This document shows, piece by piece, positions 39,148 to 47,901 of a DNA stretch of 64,000 nt. The stretch covers positions 1 to 64,000 of the forward strand of contig DAHUZP010000018.1 in NCBI GenBank assembly GCA_027306505.1, given 5' to 3'. Made by a program: the position numbers and the translations under genes. Origin of the DNA: Thermoplasmata archaeon (lineage in GTDB: Archaea > Thermoplasmatota > Thermoplasmata > Lutacidiplasmatales > UBA184). The notes below the pieces were generated by a model. The model searched no databases. It saw only the letters and a program-made list of their open reading frames with translations, and was not told the origin of the DNA. Each line of letters starts with the position of its first letter. The stretch's first letter is position 1.

Positions 39148-41421
39148 GTGGGCAGGCTCGAACCCCGACCTCCGGCAAGGCCCCGCTCCCCGCTCTCCCC
39201 AGCGACCCTGGAGGTGATGCGTCGCCTGGGGGGAGGACGCGGCGGGCTGCTCGTCTTGACCGGTCAGGACCCGGTCGCTCGGCGGGAGCTTCTCCGAGCG
39301 ATACAGGAGCGGGCCGAGGAGAACCGGATCGAGACGATTCGGGTCCGCGTGCACCCGTTGGACGCGGTCGCGCCCTTCTCCGCGCTCCTTCCGTGGTTCG
39401 CCCGTTGGTACGACCCCGAACTCGAGCGGGCCCACCGGCCGAAGACGCAGCTCGACAGCTCGTTCTTCACCGCGCTCGCGGGACTGCTCTCCGTTCTTCC
39501 CGAGGGAGGACGAAGCGGGGGCGAGCAGGGCCGGAGCGGGGGACCGGACGGCGGGGCCGATAAGGAAGCCCCGCCCCCCCTCGGTCCCGAGGAGGTGCGG
39601 ACGGAGCTCCTCTCGCTCGTCGAGCGACGGACGCACCAGGGCCCCGCCCTCGTGACCATCGAGGCGGCCGAGTTCTTGGACGGGGCGAGCCGCGACTGGC
39701 TCGCGTTCATGGCGCCCCGCCTGCCGGAGCTCCCGGTCGTGATCGTCGCTTCCCTGGACCCGGGGTCCGCCAGCTATCATCGATGGCGCGGGGACTTCGC
39801 CCAGGTCTCCACGACCTGGGAGCGATGGCCTCCGGAGGGGTCCGCCCGCCATCGCGAGCCGCCCCTCTCCGAGCGACTTAGGGGTCTTTCCCCCTCGGCG
39901 CGAGAGGCCTTGGGCGCGGTCGTCGTGGCCGGGCCAGAGGCGCGGGAGTCGGTGCTGGAAGAGTCCCTCGCTTGGCCGAGGGAGAGGCTGGCGGCCGCGC
40001 TCCAGGAGGCCCAGCGCGCCGGTTGGATCGAACCGGACGGGGAGGGTTGGGCGCTCCTGGACTCCCGCCTCTATCCCGACCTCGCCGGTACCCTGGAGCC
40101 CGCCCTCCGTCGGAAGCTGCACAGGGCGATCGGCGATACGATCCTTCGCCTCGGACGGAACCCCCAGGGAGCCCTCCTCTTCCGCCTCGGGGAGCACCTG
40201 GCCGAGGCCGGGGAGACGGTGGCGGCCGCGGAGCGTCTGGAGAAGGCCGCGAGCGAGGCCGACCTGTGGGGCTCGCCGGAGCTTGCCGAAGCGGCCCTCC
40301 AGCGGGCGCTCTCGCTGCTGAACGGCAAGAAGGGGGAGGAGGCCGAGCGATGGGAAGAGCGGCTCTACGGACACCTCGCGGAGACCCGGATCCTCTCGAG
40401 CGATGCGAAGGGCGCCGCGGAGGCCTATACCCGCGCCCTCGCCCTCAGCCGGGACCGAGGAGGCGAACCGGTCGAGTGGGCCCGCTATGTGGCAGGTCTC
40501 GCGCGAGCTGAGATCCACCTGGGAGGTGACCCTGAGGAACTCCTGCGCAAGACCCTCGCCCAGGTGGAGGGCCGATCGAAGGAGATCGAGAGCACCCTCC
40601 TCTCCTCCCTCGCCCTGCTCTATCGCGAGAGGGGCCGGGGGCCGGAGGCGATGGACACCGCCGAGCGGGCGAGTCTGCTCGCCGATCAGAGCGACGACAT
40701 CGCCCTGCGGGTGAACACGCACGACGGGGCCGCCTCCGCCTATTTCTTCGGCGGGGCCATGAGCGACCTGCGGCGAGCGCGGGAGCATCTGGAACGCGCG
40801 CTCTCCTATCGGGAAGCTCTCGAGGGCACCCCGGACGCGCACCTCAACGCGGTGGTCCTGGACGCCCTCTCCCACGTCGAGCTCGCGCTCGGCCGACCGG
40901 CCGAGGCGGCCCGCCATGGGACCGAGGCACTGAGGGTCGCGCGCACCGTGGGCACCCGCTCCTGCCTCTTGCTCATCATGAGCAACCAGGCCGAGCTACG
41001 GATCGAACTGGGCGATCTCTCCCAGGCCCGCGAGCTCGCCCAGGTGGTCCGGCAGCTGTGCGACCGCTACTCGCTGGGGGACATGGATGCGGACCGCCAG
41101 CAGTTGCTGCTCGTCGAAGGGCGCCTCGCGGGGGCCCGAGGCGCCTTCGGACCGGCCCGGGAGAGGCTCCTCCAGCTCGTCGCGGCCTCCGAGAAGTCGG
41201 GCACCCGCCACTTCCTCGGACAGGCCCTGGTCCACTTGGCCTCGCTGCACGCGGACCGAGGCGACCTGCCCGGGGCCCGCACCTACCTCGAGCGTCTGGA
41301 CCGCGACGGGCTTCGCTCCAGCGTGCCAGGCATCACCCGACCGCGGCTCGAGCGCGTCGAGGCCCGGGTCCGTGCGGCGCCGGCCATCTCCGCGCAACGC
41401 GACGACCGCGCGTCCCCGTAG
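39148..41421 (+). CDS. STAND-like protein: degenerate P-loop domain plus TPR array
   Basis: About 757 residues. Residues 20-320 have the layout of a STAND/AAA ATPase of the MalT/AfsR type (strand LLVLTGQDP at the Walker A place, EVRTELLSLVERR, ALVTIEAAEFLDG at Walker B, and a winged-helix-like section near 290). The P-loop lacks the GxxxxGK[ST] consensus, so nucleotide binding is doubtful. From about 330 to the end come TPR-like helix pairs. Such proteins are usually signal-responsive regulators. No C-terminal DNA-binding domain is evident. The start is uncertain: TTG 39136, GTG 39148 or ATG 39217. It is divergent from the penicillin acylase gene. Confidence 0.72.
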   Translation: MGRLEPRPPARPRSPLSPATLEVMRRLGGGRGGLLVLTGQDPVARRELLRAIQERAEENRIETIRVRVHPLDAVAPFSALLPWFARWYDPELERAHRPKTQLDSSFFTALAGLLSVLPEGGRSGGEQGRSGGPDGGADKEAPPPLGPEEVRTELLSLVERRTHQGPALVTIEAAEFLDGASRDWLAFMAPRLPELPVVIVASLDPGSASYHRWRGDFAQVSTTWERWPPEGSARHREPPLSERLRGLSPSAREALGAVVVAGPEARESVLEESLAWPRERLAAALQEAQRAGWIEPDGEGWALLDSRLYPDLAGTLEPALRRKLHRAIGDTILRLGRNPQGALLFRLGEHLAEAGETVAAAERLEKAASEADLWGSPELAEAALQRALSLLNGKKGEEAERWEERLYGHLAETRILSSDAKGAAEAYTRALALSRDRGGEPVEWARYVAGLARAEIHLGGDPEELLRKTLAQVEGRSKEIESTLLSSLALLYRERGRGPEAMDTAERASLLADQSDDIALRVNTHDGAASAYFFGGAMSDLRRAREHLERALSYREALEGTPDAHLNAVVLDALSHVELALGRPAEAARHGTEALRVARTVGTRSCLLLIMSNQAELRIELGDLSQARELAQVVRQLCDRYSLGDMDADRQQLLLVEGRLAGARGAFGPARERLLQLVAASEKSGTRHFLGQALVHLASLHADRGDLPGARTYLERLDRDGLRSSVPGITRPRLERVEARVRAAPAISAQRDDRASP

Positions 41422-41459
41422 CGCCGGTCGAAGGGACCGCAGCCCTGCGCTGCTCGGCC

Positions 41460-42446
41460 TCAGTACGTCGGCTTCGAGCGCTGGTAGGCCTCTTGGAGGG
41501 CCCCCGTGTCCACGTGGGTGTAGATCTGGGTCGTCGCGACGCTCGCGTGGCCGAGCTGCTTCTGGATGAACCGGAGGTCGAGGCCCTTCTTGAGCAAGGT
41601 GGTCGCGAGGGTGTGCCTCAGCGTGTGCGGCGTGACCCTCTTCGCGATCCCGGCCTCCCGCGCCCGCTCGCGGACCATCCGCTGCACGGACTCCCGGCAC
41701 ATGGGGAAGACGCGAGTGTCCCCCACCGAGCGCTCGCTCCTTACCCCGAGCCAGGTGCGAAGGGCTTGGCAGGTGGACGCTTCCACGACGACCATCCGGT
41801 CCTTGTCACCCTTACCGGCCCGGACGCGGAGCAGCCCCTGGTCGAGGTCCAGGTCCTCCACCGTGAGGCGGCAGACCTCGCCTACCCGCAATCCCCCGTA
41901 GCCCAGGACGTGGAGGAGCGCGCAGTCGCGCGCGTCGTCCGCGGCGCTCGCGAAGAGCGTGTGCGCCTCGTCCTCCGTGAGGAAGTTGGGGAGCTTCGAG
42001 GAGCGTCGGGGCACCTCGACGCCCTCCGCGCCCCGTGAGCCGAAGGCGCGCAGGAGGTAGGAGACCGCGCGCATGGAGCCGTAGACCGAGGCCTTCGAGT
42101 AGTGACGGGAAAGGACCAGGTGCTCTCGCCAGCGCTCGAGGTCCTCCGGCACCACCTCGAGCAGCGGACAGCGGACGAAGGCGAGGAAGTGACGGGCCGT
42201 GAAGAGGTACTGCTTCACCGTCCACGGGCTCTTGCCTTCGCCCTCCATCAGACGCTGCAAGCGGTCCAAGAGCTCCTGTGGGTCGCGGGGAGGTTCGCGG
42301 TGCGGGGCCGACAAGGGGGACCGACCGGCCGCCCGGCGGCCGTCCCGTGGGCCGGGGAGGGGCGAACCCTCGCCCGCCCTGCTCGCGGTCGCGAGCGGAG
42401 GGGAGGATAGAGTGGAGGGGAGTGAGGCTTCGCTACCCACGCCCAT
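41460..42446 (-). CDS. xerA: XerA-type tyrosine recombinase
   Basis: 328 residues. A SAM-like N-terminal core-binding domain (about 55-140) precedes the catalytic domain with R187 (GGLRVGE), K212 or K215, H274 and R277 (HTLRH), H300 (LGHAS) and the nucleophile Y309 (TQIYTH). Archaeal XerA resolves chromosome dimers at dif; an integrase role is less likely without neighbouring mobile genes. ATG 42446 is chosen because GCTTAAATG (42467-42475) is centred 25 bases upstream. The first 50 residues are Ser/Pro-rich. Confidence 0.9.
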   Translation of the reverse strand: MGVGSEASLPSTLSSPPLATASRAGEGSPLPGPRDGRRAAGRSPLSAPHREPPRDPQELLDRLQRLMEGEGKSPWTVKQYLFTARHFLAFVRCPLLEVVPEDLERWREHLVLSRHYSKASVYGSMRAVSYLLRAFGSRGAEGVEVPRRSSKLPNFLTEDEAHTLFASAADDARDCALLHVLGYGGLRVGEVCRLTVEDLDLDQGLLRVRAGKGDKDRMVVVEASTCQALRTWLGVRSERSVGDTRVFPMCRESVQRMVRERAREAGIAKRVTPHTLRHTLATTLLKKGLDLRFIQKQLGHASVATTQIYTHVDTGALQEAYQRSKPTY

Positions 42447-42466
42447 GGGAAGTGCCCGACGAGGGC

Positions 42467-42475
42467 CATTTAAGC
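42467..42475 (-). promoter_or_regulatory. TATA box of xerA
   Basis: GCTTAAATG on the minus strand, 25 bases before the xerA ATG. It sits in the 86-base divergent region shared with the tRNA thiolase gene. Confidence 0.6.
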
Positions 42476-42532
42476 GAGGGCTCGAGTCGCAAGGGGGGTC
42501 GACCTGCGGGTGAAATACCCCCACGGCCTCCG

Positions 42533-43504
42533 ATGATCGTGGAGTGCTCCGCCCCGGGTTGTCGGGGGGTCGCGGTGATCGACCAGCCCTACGCCGCGAC
42601 CCACCTGTGCAGGACCCATTTCCGGGAATCGGTGGTGGAGCGCACCCGCAGGGAGCTCCACCGGCAGGCTCCGCGCCTCAAGGGGGGGACCCTTGCGGTC
42701 GCCCTCTCCGGAGGGAAGGACTCCACCGTCGCGCTCGTGCTCCTCCACCGGCTGCTCGGCTCGCGTCGGGGGATCCGCCTGGTCGCGATCAGCGTCGACG
42801 AGGGCATCGAAGGGTACCGCTCACAGACGCTCGAGAGCGCCCGCGAGGTCTGCTCTCGTCTCGGCATCCCCCACGTGGTCCGCACCTTCGAGGAGGAGGT
42901 GGGGTCGACCACCGATCGCACCGCCCGGGCGCTCCCCGGGGAGATCCCCTGCTCCTTCTGCGGCGTCTGGCGCAGGCGAGCGCTCAACCGCGCTGCCCGG
43001 GAGCTGGGCGCCGTCCGGCTCGCGCTCGGGTTCAACCTGGACGACCTCGCCCAGACGGTCCTCATGAACCTCGTTCGGGGTGAGCCCCACCGGCTCCGCC
43101 AGATGTCGCCGCACCCGGAGGCGCAGGAGGGGCTCGTCCCGCGCATCGCACCGTTGGCGATGGTCCCCGAGCGGGAGGTCTACCTGTTCGCGCGGCTGGA
43201 GGGGCTCCCGTTCGACCACGCGACCTGCCCCCACGCCTCGCGCGCCGGCCGCAACGTCTTCCGCGAGGTGCTCTGGGACCTCGAAGCCGCTGTGCCCGGC
43301 TCCCGGCACGCGCTGCTGCGCACCCGGGAGAAGCTGCTCCCGCTGCTCGAAGGTGACCCCGCGACCTCCTCCCAGGTCCGGCGCTGCTCCGTCTGTGGAG
43401 AGCCCTCCTCAGGGGCGGTCTGCCGTCCGTGCGCCTATCAGGAGGCCCTCAGGGGCCTGCTCCCCGACTCTTATATCTCCGTGCCTGGCTCCGACCCCTC
43501 GTGA
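42533..43504 (+). CDS. TtuA/Ncs6-family tRNA 2-thiouridine synthase
   Basis: 323 residues. N-terminal zinc finger (C5, C10, C26, H29), PP-loop ATP-pyrophosphatase domain with SGGKDS (59-64), the catalytic IPCSFCGVWRR and a later HATCPHAS Cys, and a C-terminal zinc finger (CSVCGEPSSGAVCRPC). This is the full layout of the TIGR00269 family, which adenylates and thiolates U34 or U54 of tRNAs using an Fe-S cluster bound by the central cysteines. Which tRNA position is modified cannot be told from sequence alone. Divergent from xerA; starts at ATG 42533. Confidence 0.9.
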   Translation: MIVECSAPGCRGVAVIDQPYAATHLCRTHFRESVVERTRRELHRQAPRLKGGTLAVALSGGKDSTVALVLLHRLLGSRRGIRLVAISVDEGIEGYRSQTLESAREVCSRLGIPHVVRTFEEEVGSTTDRTARALPGEIPCSFCGVWRRRALNRAARELGAVRLALGFNLDDLAQTVLMNLVRGEPHRLRQMSPHPEAQEGLVPRIAPLAMVPEREVYLFARLEGLPFDHATCPHASRAGRNVFREVLWDLEAAVPGSRHALLRTREKLLPLLEGDPATSSQVRRCSVCGEPSSGAVCRPCAYQEALRGLLPDSYISVPGSDPS

Positions 43505-43506
43505 AC

Positions 43507-43528
43507 GCCGACCGCTTCTGCGGTCGGC
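43507..43528 (+). terminator. 9-bp hairpin between the thiolase and acyl-CoA dehydrogenase genes
   Basis: GCCGACCGC (43507-43515) pairs perfectly with GCGGTCGGC (43520-43528) around TTCT. It begins three bases after the stop codon and ends 10 bases before the next ATG. It could be a terminator, an attenuator or an mRNA-stabilising structure. Confidence 0.55.
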
Positions 43529-43538
43529 CGAGGACACC

Positions 43539-44453
43539 ATGACGGGCCCCTCCCCTCCAGCACAGTCGATGCCGCCGGGCCGTCTCTTCGTCGCCGGGGC
43601 CGGCATCATGGGCTCGGGCATCGCGGCCCAGGCCGCGCTCGCCGGATGGGAGGTCGACCTCTACGACGTCCAGCAGGGCTTCCTCGACCGCGGGCTCTCC
43701 ACCCTCAAGAAGGACATGGACCGCCTGGTCAGGAAGGGCAAGCTGACCCAGGAGGAGGGCACCCGCACCTCCGCCAGGGTCCGGGGCACCCTCGTGCTCG
43801 AGTCCGCGAAGGGGGCGAACGTCGTCATGGAGGCGGCGCCGGAACGCCTCGAGCTCAAGCGCGAGCTCTTCCGCGCCCTCGACGCGGTGGTCCCCGCCCA
43901 GACGTTGCTAGGCTCGAACACCTCCTCCCTCTCGATCACCGCCATCGCCTCGACCCTCCGCGACCCCGGACGTCTCGTGGGGGTCCACTTCTTCAACCCG
44001 GTCCTCGCGATGGAGCTGGTCGAGGTCATCCCCGGGTTCCGGGCCCGGCCCGAGGAGGTGGCGCGGGCCGTCGCGTTCTCGAAGGCGCTCGGCAAGACCG
44101 TGACCACCAGCAAGGACGCCCCCGGCTTCGTCACCACGCGAGCGCTCGCGGTGCTGACGAACGAGGCGATCTGGATGCTCCACGACGGCGTCGCCACCCG
44201 GGAGGACATCGACACGGCCCACAAGCTCGGTTTCCACCACCCGATGGGCCCGCTCGAGCTCGCGGACCTGGTGGGCCTCGACACCATGCTCTCGGTCCTC
44301 GAGCGCCTCTACACCGGGTTCCGTGACCCGAAGTACCGGGCCTGTCCGCTCTTGGTCTCGATGGTGGAGGCCGGTCTCTACGGGCGGAAGAGCGGGGAAG
44401 GCTTCTACCGGTACACGCCCGGCGCCGGTGGGAGCGGCCCTCGCTCCACATGA
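43539..44453 (+). CDS. 3-hydroxyacyl-CoA dehydrogenase (HbdA/FadB-type)
   Basis: 304 residues. It has a Rossmann domain with GAGIMGSG (20-27), an NTSSLSIT turn, the catalytic-His region GVHFFNPV and a C-terminal dimerisation domain (HHPMGPLELADLVGLD, GRKSGEGFY). It oxidises (S)-3-hydroxyacyl-CoA with NAD+ in fatty-acid or butyrate-type metabolism. No other beta-oxidation gene is adjacent; the next gene, prsW-like, overlaps its stop as ATGA, so they are cotranscribed without an evident functional link. Confidence 0.93.
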   Translation: MTGPSPPAQSMPPGRLFVAGAGIMGSGIAAQAALAGWEVDLYDVQQGFLDRGLSTLKKDMDRLVRKGKLTQEEGTRTSARVRGTLVLESAKGANVVMEAAPERLELKRELFRALDAVVPAQTLLGSNTSSLSITAIASTLRDPGRLVGVHFFNPVLAMELVEVIPGFRARPEEVARAVAFSKALGKTVTTSKDAPGFVTTRALAVLTNEAIWMLHDGVATREDIDTAHKLGFHHPMGPLELADLVGLDTMLSVLERLYTGFRDPKYRACPLLVSMVEAGLYGRKSGEGFYRYTPGAGGSGPRST

Positions 44454-45319
44454 ACGACCTGCAGCTGCTCGTCCTGGTCCTCTTCGTCCTCCTCTTCTCC
44501 CTCATCGCGCCGCTCGCCTGGCTCGCCTGGATCCGCAAGACCGAGCGTTACCACACCGAGGGCTGGGGCCCTCTCCTCCGGGCCTTCGGCTACGGGGCGT
44601 TCATCGGGACGTTCGTCTCCGCGATCCTGGAAGGGATCTTCCAGGCGGCCTACAACGTCTGGATCCAGCCCGACCTGGGGCTTCCTTCCGAGAGCGTCCA
44701 GCAGGGACAGTACCTGGGCCTGATCGTCCTCGCGGTCTTCGTCGCCCCGATCATCGAGGAGGGCATGAAGGGTCTCGGGGTCTGGGGCATGCGGGAGCGG
44801 ATCCGCTACGTCGCGGACGGTCTCGTGTTCGGCTCCGCGGTGGGGTTCGGCTTCTCCTTCATCGAGAACGTGCTCTACGGGGCGAGCGCGTGGACCACCG
44901 GCGGCTTCGCCGCCCTGCTCGCGACCATCATCATCCGCTCCATCTCGAGCAGCCTGCTCCACGGCAGCGCGACCGCCATGACCGGGCTGGGCGTCGCGGA
45001 GAACCAGCTCCGACGGGGACAAGGGCACAAGCTCGCGGGCTACTACTCCCTCGCGGTGCTCATGCACGGCTCCTTCAACGCCCTCGCTTCCATCACCATT
45101 ATCCTGTCCTTGCTCGGTTTCGCGACCTCCACCGGGGAGTCCGACACCCTCTCGCTCCTCGCGCTCGTCGCCGCGATCACCTTCGCTTTCGCCGCCTTCG
45201 GGCACGTCCGGACGAAGATCACCGAGATGGAGACCCAGCCGATCTACCGTCCTCCCTCTCCGCCGCCGAGAACGGCTCCCTACGCCTACACGTCGTCCCA
45301 GGCCCACCGGCAGCGCTGA
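44450..45319 (+). CDS. PrsW-family intramembrane metalloprotease
   Basis: 289 residues with about seven helices. The family motifs are present: IIEEGMK (E103, E104), GFSFIEN (E139, N140), SSLLHGSATAMTG (H171) and LMHGSFN. PrsW and related CAAX-type proteases cleave membrane substrates; in Bacillus PrsW acts on an anti-sigma factor, which archaea lack, so the substrate here is unknown. The Pro-rich C-terminus is cytoplasmic. It is translationally coupled to the preceding dehydrogenase. Confidence 0.88.
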   Translation: MNDLQLLVLVLFVLLFSLIAPLAWLAWIRKTERYHTEGWGPLLRAFGYGAFIGTFVSAILEGIFQAAYNVWIQPDLGLPSESVQQGQYLGLIVLAVFVAPIIEEGMKGLGVWGMRERIRYVADGLVFGSAVGFGFSFIENVLYGASAWTTGGFAALLATIIIRSISSSLLHGSATAMTGLGVAENQLRRGQGHKLAGYYSLAVLMHGSFNALASITIILSLLGFATSTGESDTLSLLALVAAITFAFAAFGHVRTKITEMETQPIYRPPSPPPRTAPYAYTSSQAHRQR

Positions 45320-45358
45320 ACGGGCCGCCCGTCCCGGGTCCCCGGGGGACGGTCCGGC

Positions 45359-45781
45359 TCAGGACGGTGGAGCGGCCGGGCGCGTGGACGAGTCCGCCCG
45401 TCCCTCTTCCCGGTGGCTCCACTGGTCGGCGGAGATCTTCTGGTAGAGCTCCCCAGCTTCGTCCTTCGACGGTGGGGGCGGAGGATGCGCCGCCGCCCCG
45501 ATGGAGGCCTTGCGCAAGAGCCAATAGTGGATCCGCCACGTCTTGCCCTTCGCGACGAGGGCGTCCTCCTCCTCGCTCGTGAGCAGTCCCTCCTCCTCGA
45601 GCTGGTAGAACGTGTCCCGGTCCTCGTTGGAGAGGACGTTGTCCAGGACCATCTCCTCCGGTCCGAAGTAGTTCAGGACCTGCGTCGCAAGAACCTCGGC
45701 GCGTTCCTCAGGGATCTTCCCGTGGGCGACCAGCGTGTTGCGGATCGCCTCGGTGAGTTCCTCGACCGTGACCACGCCCAC
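45359..45781 (-). CDS. DUF6015-like archaeal protein
   Basis: 140 residues. The opening VTVEELTEAIRNTLVAHG, a central VLNYFG...DNVL...EDRDTFYQLEEEGLL and WRIHYWLL match my memory of the archaeal DUF6015 family, found mainly in Thermoplasmatota. Role unknown. Largely helical and acidic with a Pro-rich C-terminus. GTG 45781 is supported by a TATA-like box (CTTTTTAG, 45803-45810) centred 25 bases upstream. It converges with prsW and is divergent from pus10. Confidence 0.75.
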   Translation of the reverse strand: MGVVTVEELTEAIRNTLVAHGKIPEERAEVLATQVLNYFGPEEMVLDNVLSNEDRDTFYQLEEEGLLTSEEEDALVAKGKTWRIHYWLLRKASIGAAAHPPPPPSKDEAGELYQKISADQWSHREEGRADSSTRPAAPPS

Positions 45782-45802
45782 GCGGCGCAGATTGGGGCGG
45801 GA

Positions 45803-45810
45803 CTAAAAAG
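45803..45810 (-). promoter_or_regulatory. TATA box of the DUF6015 gene
   Basis: CTTTTTAG on the minus strand, about 25 bases before GTG 45781, fitting a leaderless mRNA. Confidence 0.5.
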
Positions 45811-45884
45811 GACGCGCGGGGGCGGGAACCCCTGGGTTTTGGGCCCACCTGACCCCTCCGGAGGCTCCGCGCGCCCTCCTCAAT

Positions 45885-45893
45885 CTTGATAGG
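45885..45893 (+). promoter_or_regulatory. TATA box of the pus10-ksgA cluster
   Basis: CTTGATAGG, centred about 28 bases before the TTG at 45917. It favours that start over the in-frame TTG at 45902. Confidence 0.5.
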
Positions 45894-45916
45894 GCCCCAG
45901 GTTGGGGTGGCCATCC

Positions 45917-47272
45917 TTGACGGCCGAACCCGACCCCGCCCCCTCCGGACAGGAGGGTCCCGCCCCCGCGCCCGTGGCGGCGCCCCCGAACACGCCCGCG
46001 CTGGACGCTGCGACAGAGGAGGTCGTCCGGCGCCTCTTCGCCTACCCTCGTCCGCTCTGCGCGGAGTGCCGGGGCCGGGTGCTCGGTCGATGGGGTCACG
46101 GCTTCACGAACCCGGGACGGCTCGAGGAGCTCTCGACGCGCCTGGGTCTCCCTCTACCGCCCCTTCCCGAGCAGGCGGAGGCCTGCGAGCTATGCGGAGG
46201 GGCCTTCTCCCGGTTGCCGAAGTGGGTCGACCGGTGCCTCGCCGCCGCTGAAGGTTGGGAGTGGCAGAGCTTCCGGTGCGGCTCGCGCTTCGACCCGGAA
46301 CGCCTCGCCCGGGAGGAGACGCTCTGGAGCCAGCTCGGGAGCGCCCACGGGGAGAGCTTGAGGGCCGCCTTCAACCGGGAGCTGGGGAAGGCCATCGCCT
46401 CCCGTACCGGACGACGGGGGGACCTCCTCGTTCCCGACGTGGTCTTCTTGGCGGACGTCCCCGCGGGCCTCGCTTCCATCACCGTCTCACCCATCTTCTT
46501 CTACGGACGCTACCGCAAGCTCGACCGGACCCTCCCGCAGACCCGTTGGCCCTGCCGTCATTGCCATGGCAAGGGGTGCGAGAAGTGCCAGGGAACCGGG
46601 AAGATGTACCAGGAGAGCGTCGAGGAGATCATCGGGGGGCCGGTGATGGCGCTCGTCCAGGGGGAGGGCCATGCGTTCCACGGTATGGGGCGCGAGGACA
46701 TCGACGCGCGGATGCTGGGGAGGGGCCGACCCTACGTGCTGGAGATCTCCCGCCCCCGCAAGCGCACGCTCCCCCTGGAGGAGGCTATGAGCGCCATCGC
46801 CAGCAAGGCCGGGGGGAGGGTCGAGACGTCACCTCTAGTGACCTGCACAGGGAAGACGGTGGAGCAGGTGAAGGCCTCCCGGCCGGAGAAATCCTACCAG
46901 GTCGTCGTGGCCCCTAGGGTCCCTGAAGAGAAGCTTAATGAAGTACGACCGTTGGTCGAGGGCCACCCGTTGGAGCAACGGACGCCGACGCGTGTAGCCC
47001 ACCGTCGCGCGGACCTCCGTCGGCTCCGAACGGTCAAGAGCGTGAGGTACGTGTCGTCGGACGCAGAGAGCTCGACCCTCGAGGTGCGGGCGGAGGCGGG
47101 GACGTACATCAAGGAGTTCGTGGAGGGAGACGGTGGCCGGACCCGTCCCAGCCTCTCCGAGCTCGTGGGATTCCCTCTCAAGGTGCGCGCTCTCGATGTG
47201 CTCGAGGTCCACGATGACCTCGTGCTCACGGACGCTCCTTCCGAGACCTCCCGAACGACGGGGGTGGCCTAG
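45917..47272 (+). CDS. pus10: tRNA pseudouridine synthase Pus10
   Basis: About 451 residues. The N-terminal THUMP-like part carries zinc-binding pairs (CAEC, CELCGG); a second Cys-rich section CRHCHGKGCEKCQG follows in the middle. The catalytic domain contains GREDIDARMLG with the catalytic Asp near 263, then GRPYVLEISRPR. Pus10 makes pseudouridine 54 and 55 in archaeal tRNAs. The TTG start at 45917 is chosen from TATA spacing. The stop is immediately followed by the ATG of ribosomal protein L21e, and the order pus10-rpl21e-rpoF-DUF655-ksgA is conserved in many archaea. Confidence 0.93.
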   Translation: MTAEPDPAPSGQEGPAPAPVAAPPNTPALDAATEEVVRRLFAYPRPLCAECRGRVLGRWGHGFTNPGRLEELSTRLGLPLPPLPEQAEACELCGGAFSRLPKWVDRCLAAAEGWEWQSFRCGSRFDPERLAREETLWSQLGSAHGESLRAAFNRELGKAIASRTGRRGDLLVPDVVFLADVPAGLASITVSPIFFYGRYRKLDRTLPQTRWPCRHCHGKGCEKCQGTGKMYQESVEEIIGGPVMALVQGEGHAFHGMGREDIDARMLGRGRPYVLEISRPRKRTLPLEEAMSAIASKAGGRVETSPLVTCTGKTVEQVKASRPEKSYQVVVAPRVPEEKLNEVRPLVEGHPLEQRTPTRVAHRRADLRRLRTVKSVRYVSSDAESSTLEVRAEAGTYIKEFVEGDGGRTRPSLSELVGFPLKVRALDVLEVHDDLVLTDAPSETSRTTGVA

Positions 47273-47575
47273 ATGGTGAAGAGCTCGAAGGGCTTCCGCT
47301 CGAGGAGCCGCGGGACCTTCACGAAGGAGGTCCGGGAGCGTGGCCTTCCGCCCCCCACGAGGTACCTGCGGGTGTTCGAGCCCGGGACGAAGGTCCTGGT
47401 GCGGCTCGAGCCCGCCGACCCGCACGGCATGCCCCATCCCCGCTACCAGGGGAAGGTCTGCACGGTCATCGGCCGGCGCGGCCGCAGCTTCGAGGTCGAG
47501 TTCCTGGACGGCGGGAAGCGCAAGGTCCTCATCTCGAACCCGGTGCACCTGGTCCCGCTGGGAGGCTCGCCATGA
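47273..47575 (+). CDS. rpl21e: 50S ribosomal protein L21e
   Basis: 100 residues, normal length. The basic N-terminus (SSKGFRSRSRGTFTKEVRERG), YLRVFEPGTKVLVRLEP and the closing KRKVLISNPVHLVPL are typical of this SH3-like ribosomal protein. Its ATG directly abuts the pus10 stop codon and its own stop overlaps the rpoF start. Confidence 0.96.
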   Translation: MVKSSKGFRSRSRGTFTKEVRERGLPPPTRYLRVFEPGTKVLVRLEPADPHGMPHPRYQGKVCTVIGRRGRSFEVEFLDGGKRKVLISNPVHLVPLGGSP

Positions 47576-47886
47576 CCGAGACGATCCCTCTCGCCCGGGT
47601 CAAGGACCTCCTCACCGAGGAGGCGAGCAAGCGGACCCTCTCCCGGGAGGCCCAGCTCGCCATGGCGCACGCTGAGGCTTCGCTCAAGCTCAGCACCAAG
47701 GACACCGACACCTTGCTCGAGGAGCTCAAGGCGCTCCCCTTCCTGGACCCGGTCCTCGCTTCCAAGATCGCGGACATCCTCCCCCAATGGCCCGAGGAGG
47801 TCCGACTGCTCGCGTCGAAGGACCGCACGCTCCTCGACGAGGAGCAGGTCAAGTCGATCCTGGACCTCGCGGCGAAGTTCCGATGA
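47572..47886 (+). CDS. rpoF: DNA-directed RNA polymerase subunit F (Rpb4 homologue)
   Basis: 104 residues. Helical HRDC-like fold as in archaeal RpoF: TETIPLARVKDLL at the start and LPQWPEEVRLLASKDR near the end. It forms the polymerase stalk with RpoE'. It starts in an ATGA overlap with the L21e stop, so translation is coupled. Confidence 0.93.
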   Translation: MTETIPLARVKDLLTEEASKRTLSREAQLAMAHAEASLKLSTKDTDTLLEELKALPFLDPVLASKIADILPQWPEEVRLLASKDRTLLDEEQVKSILDLAAKFR

Positions 47887-47901
47887 TCCACGGAGGTCCC
47901 C

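Noticed and set aside
39140-39190. tRNA-like GGGGTTCGAGCC on the minus strand
   Set aside because: The five bases on either side of the TTCGA loop do not pair and no acceptor or anticodon arm could be built; it lies at the start of a coding region.
41460-42446. Tyrosine recombinase as the integrase of a mobile element
   Set aside because: No attachment-site tRNA, phage, plasmid or other mobile gene is adjacent; it looks like chromosomal XerA.
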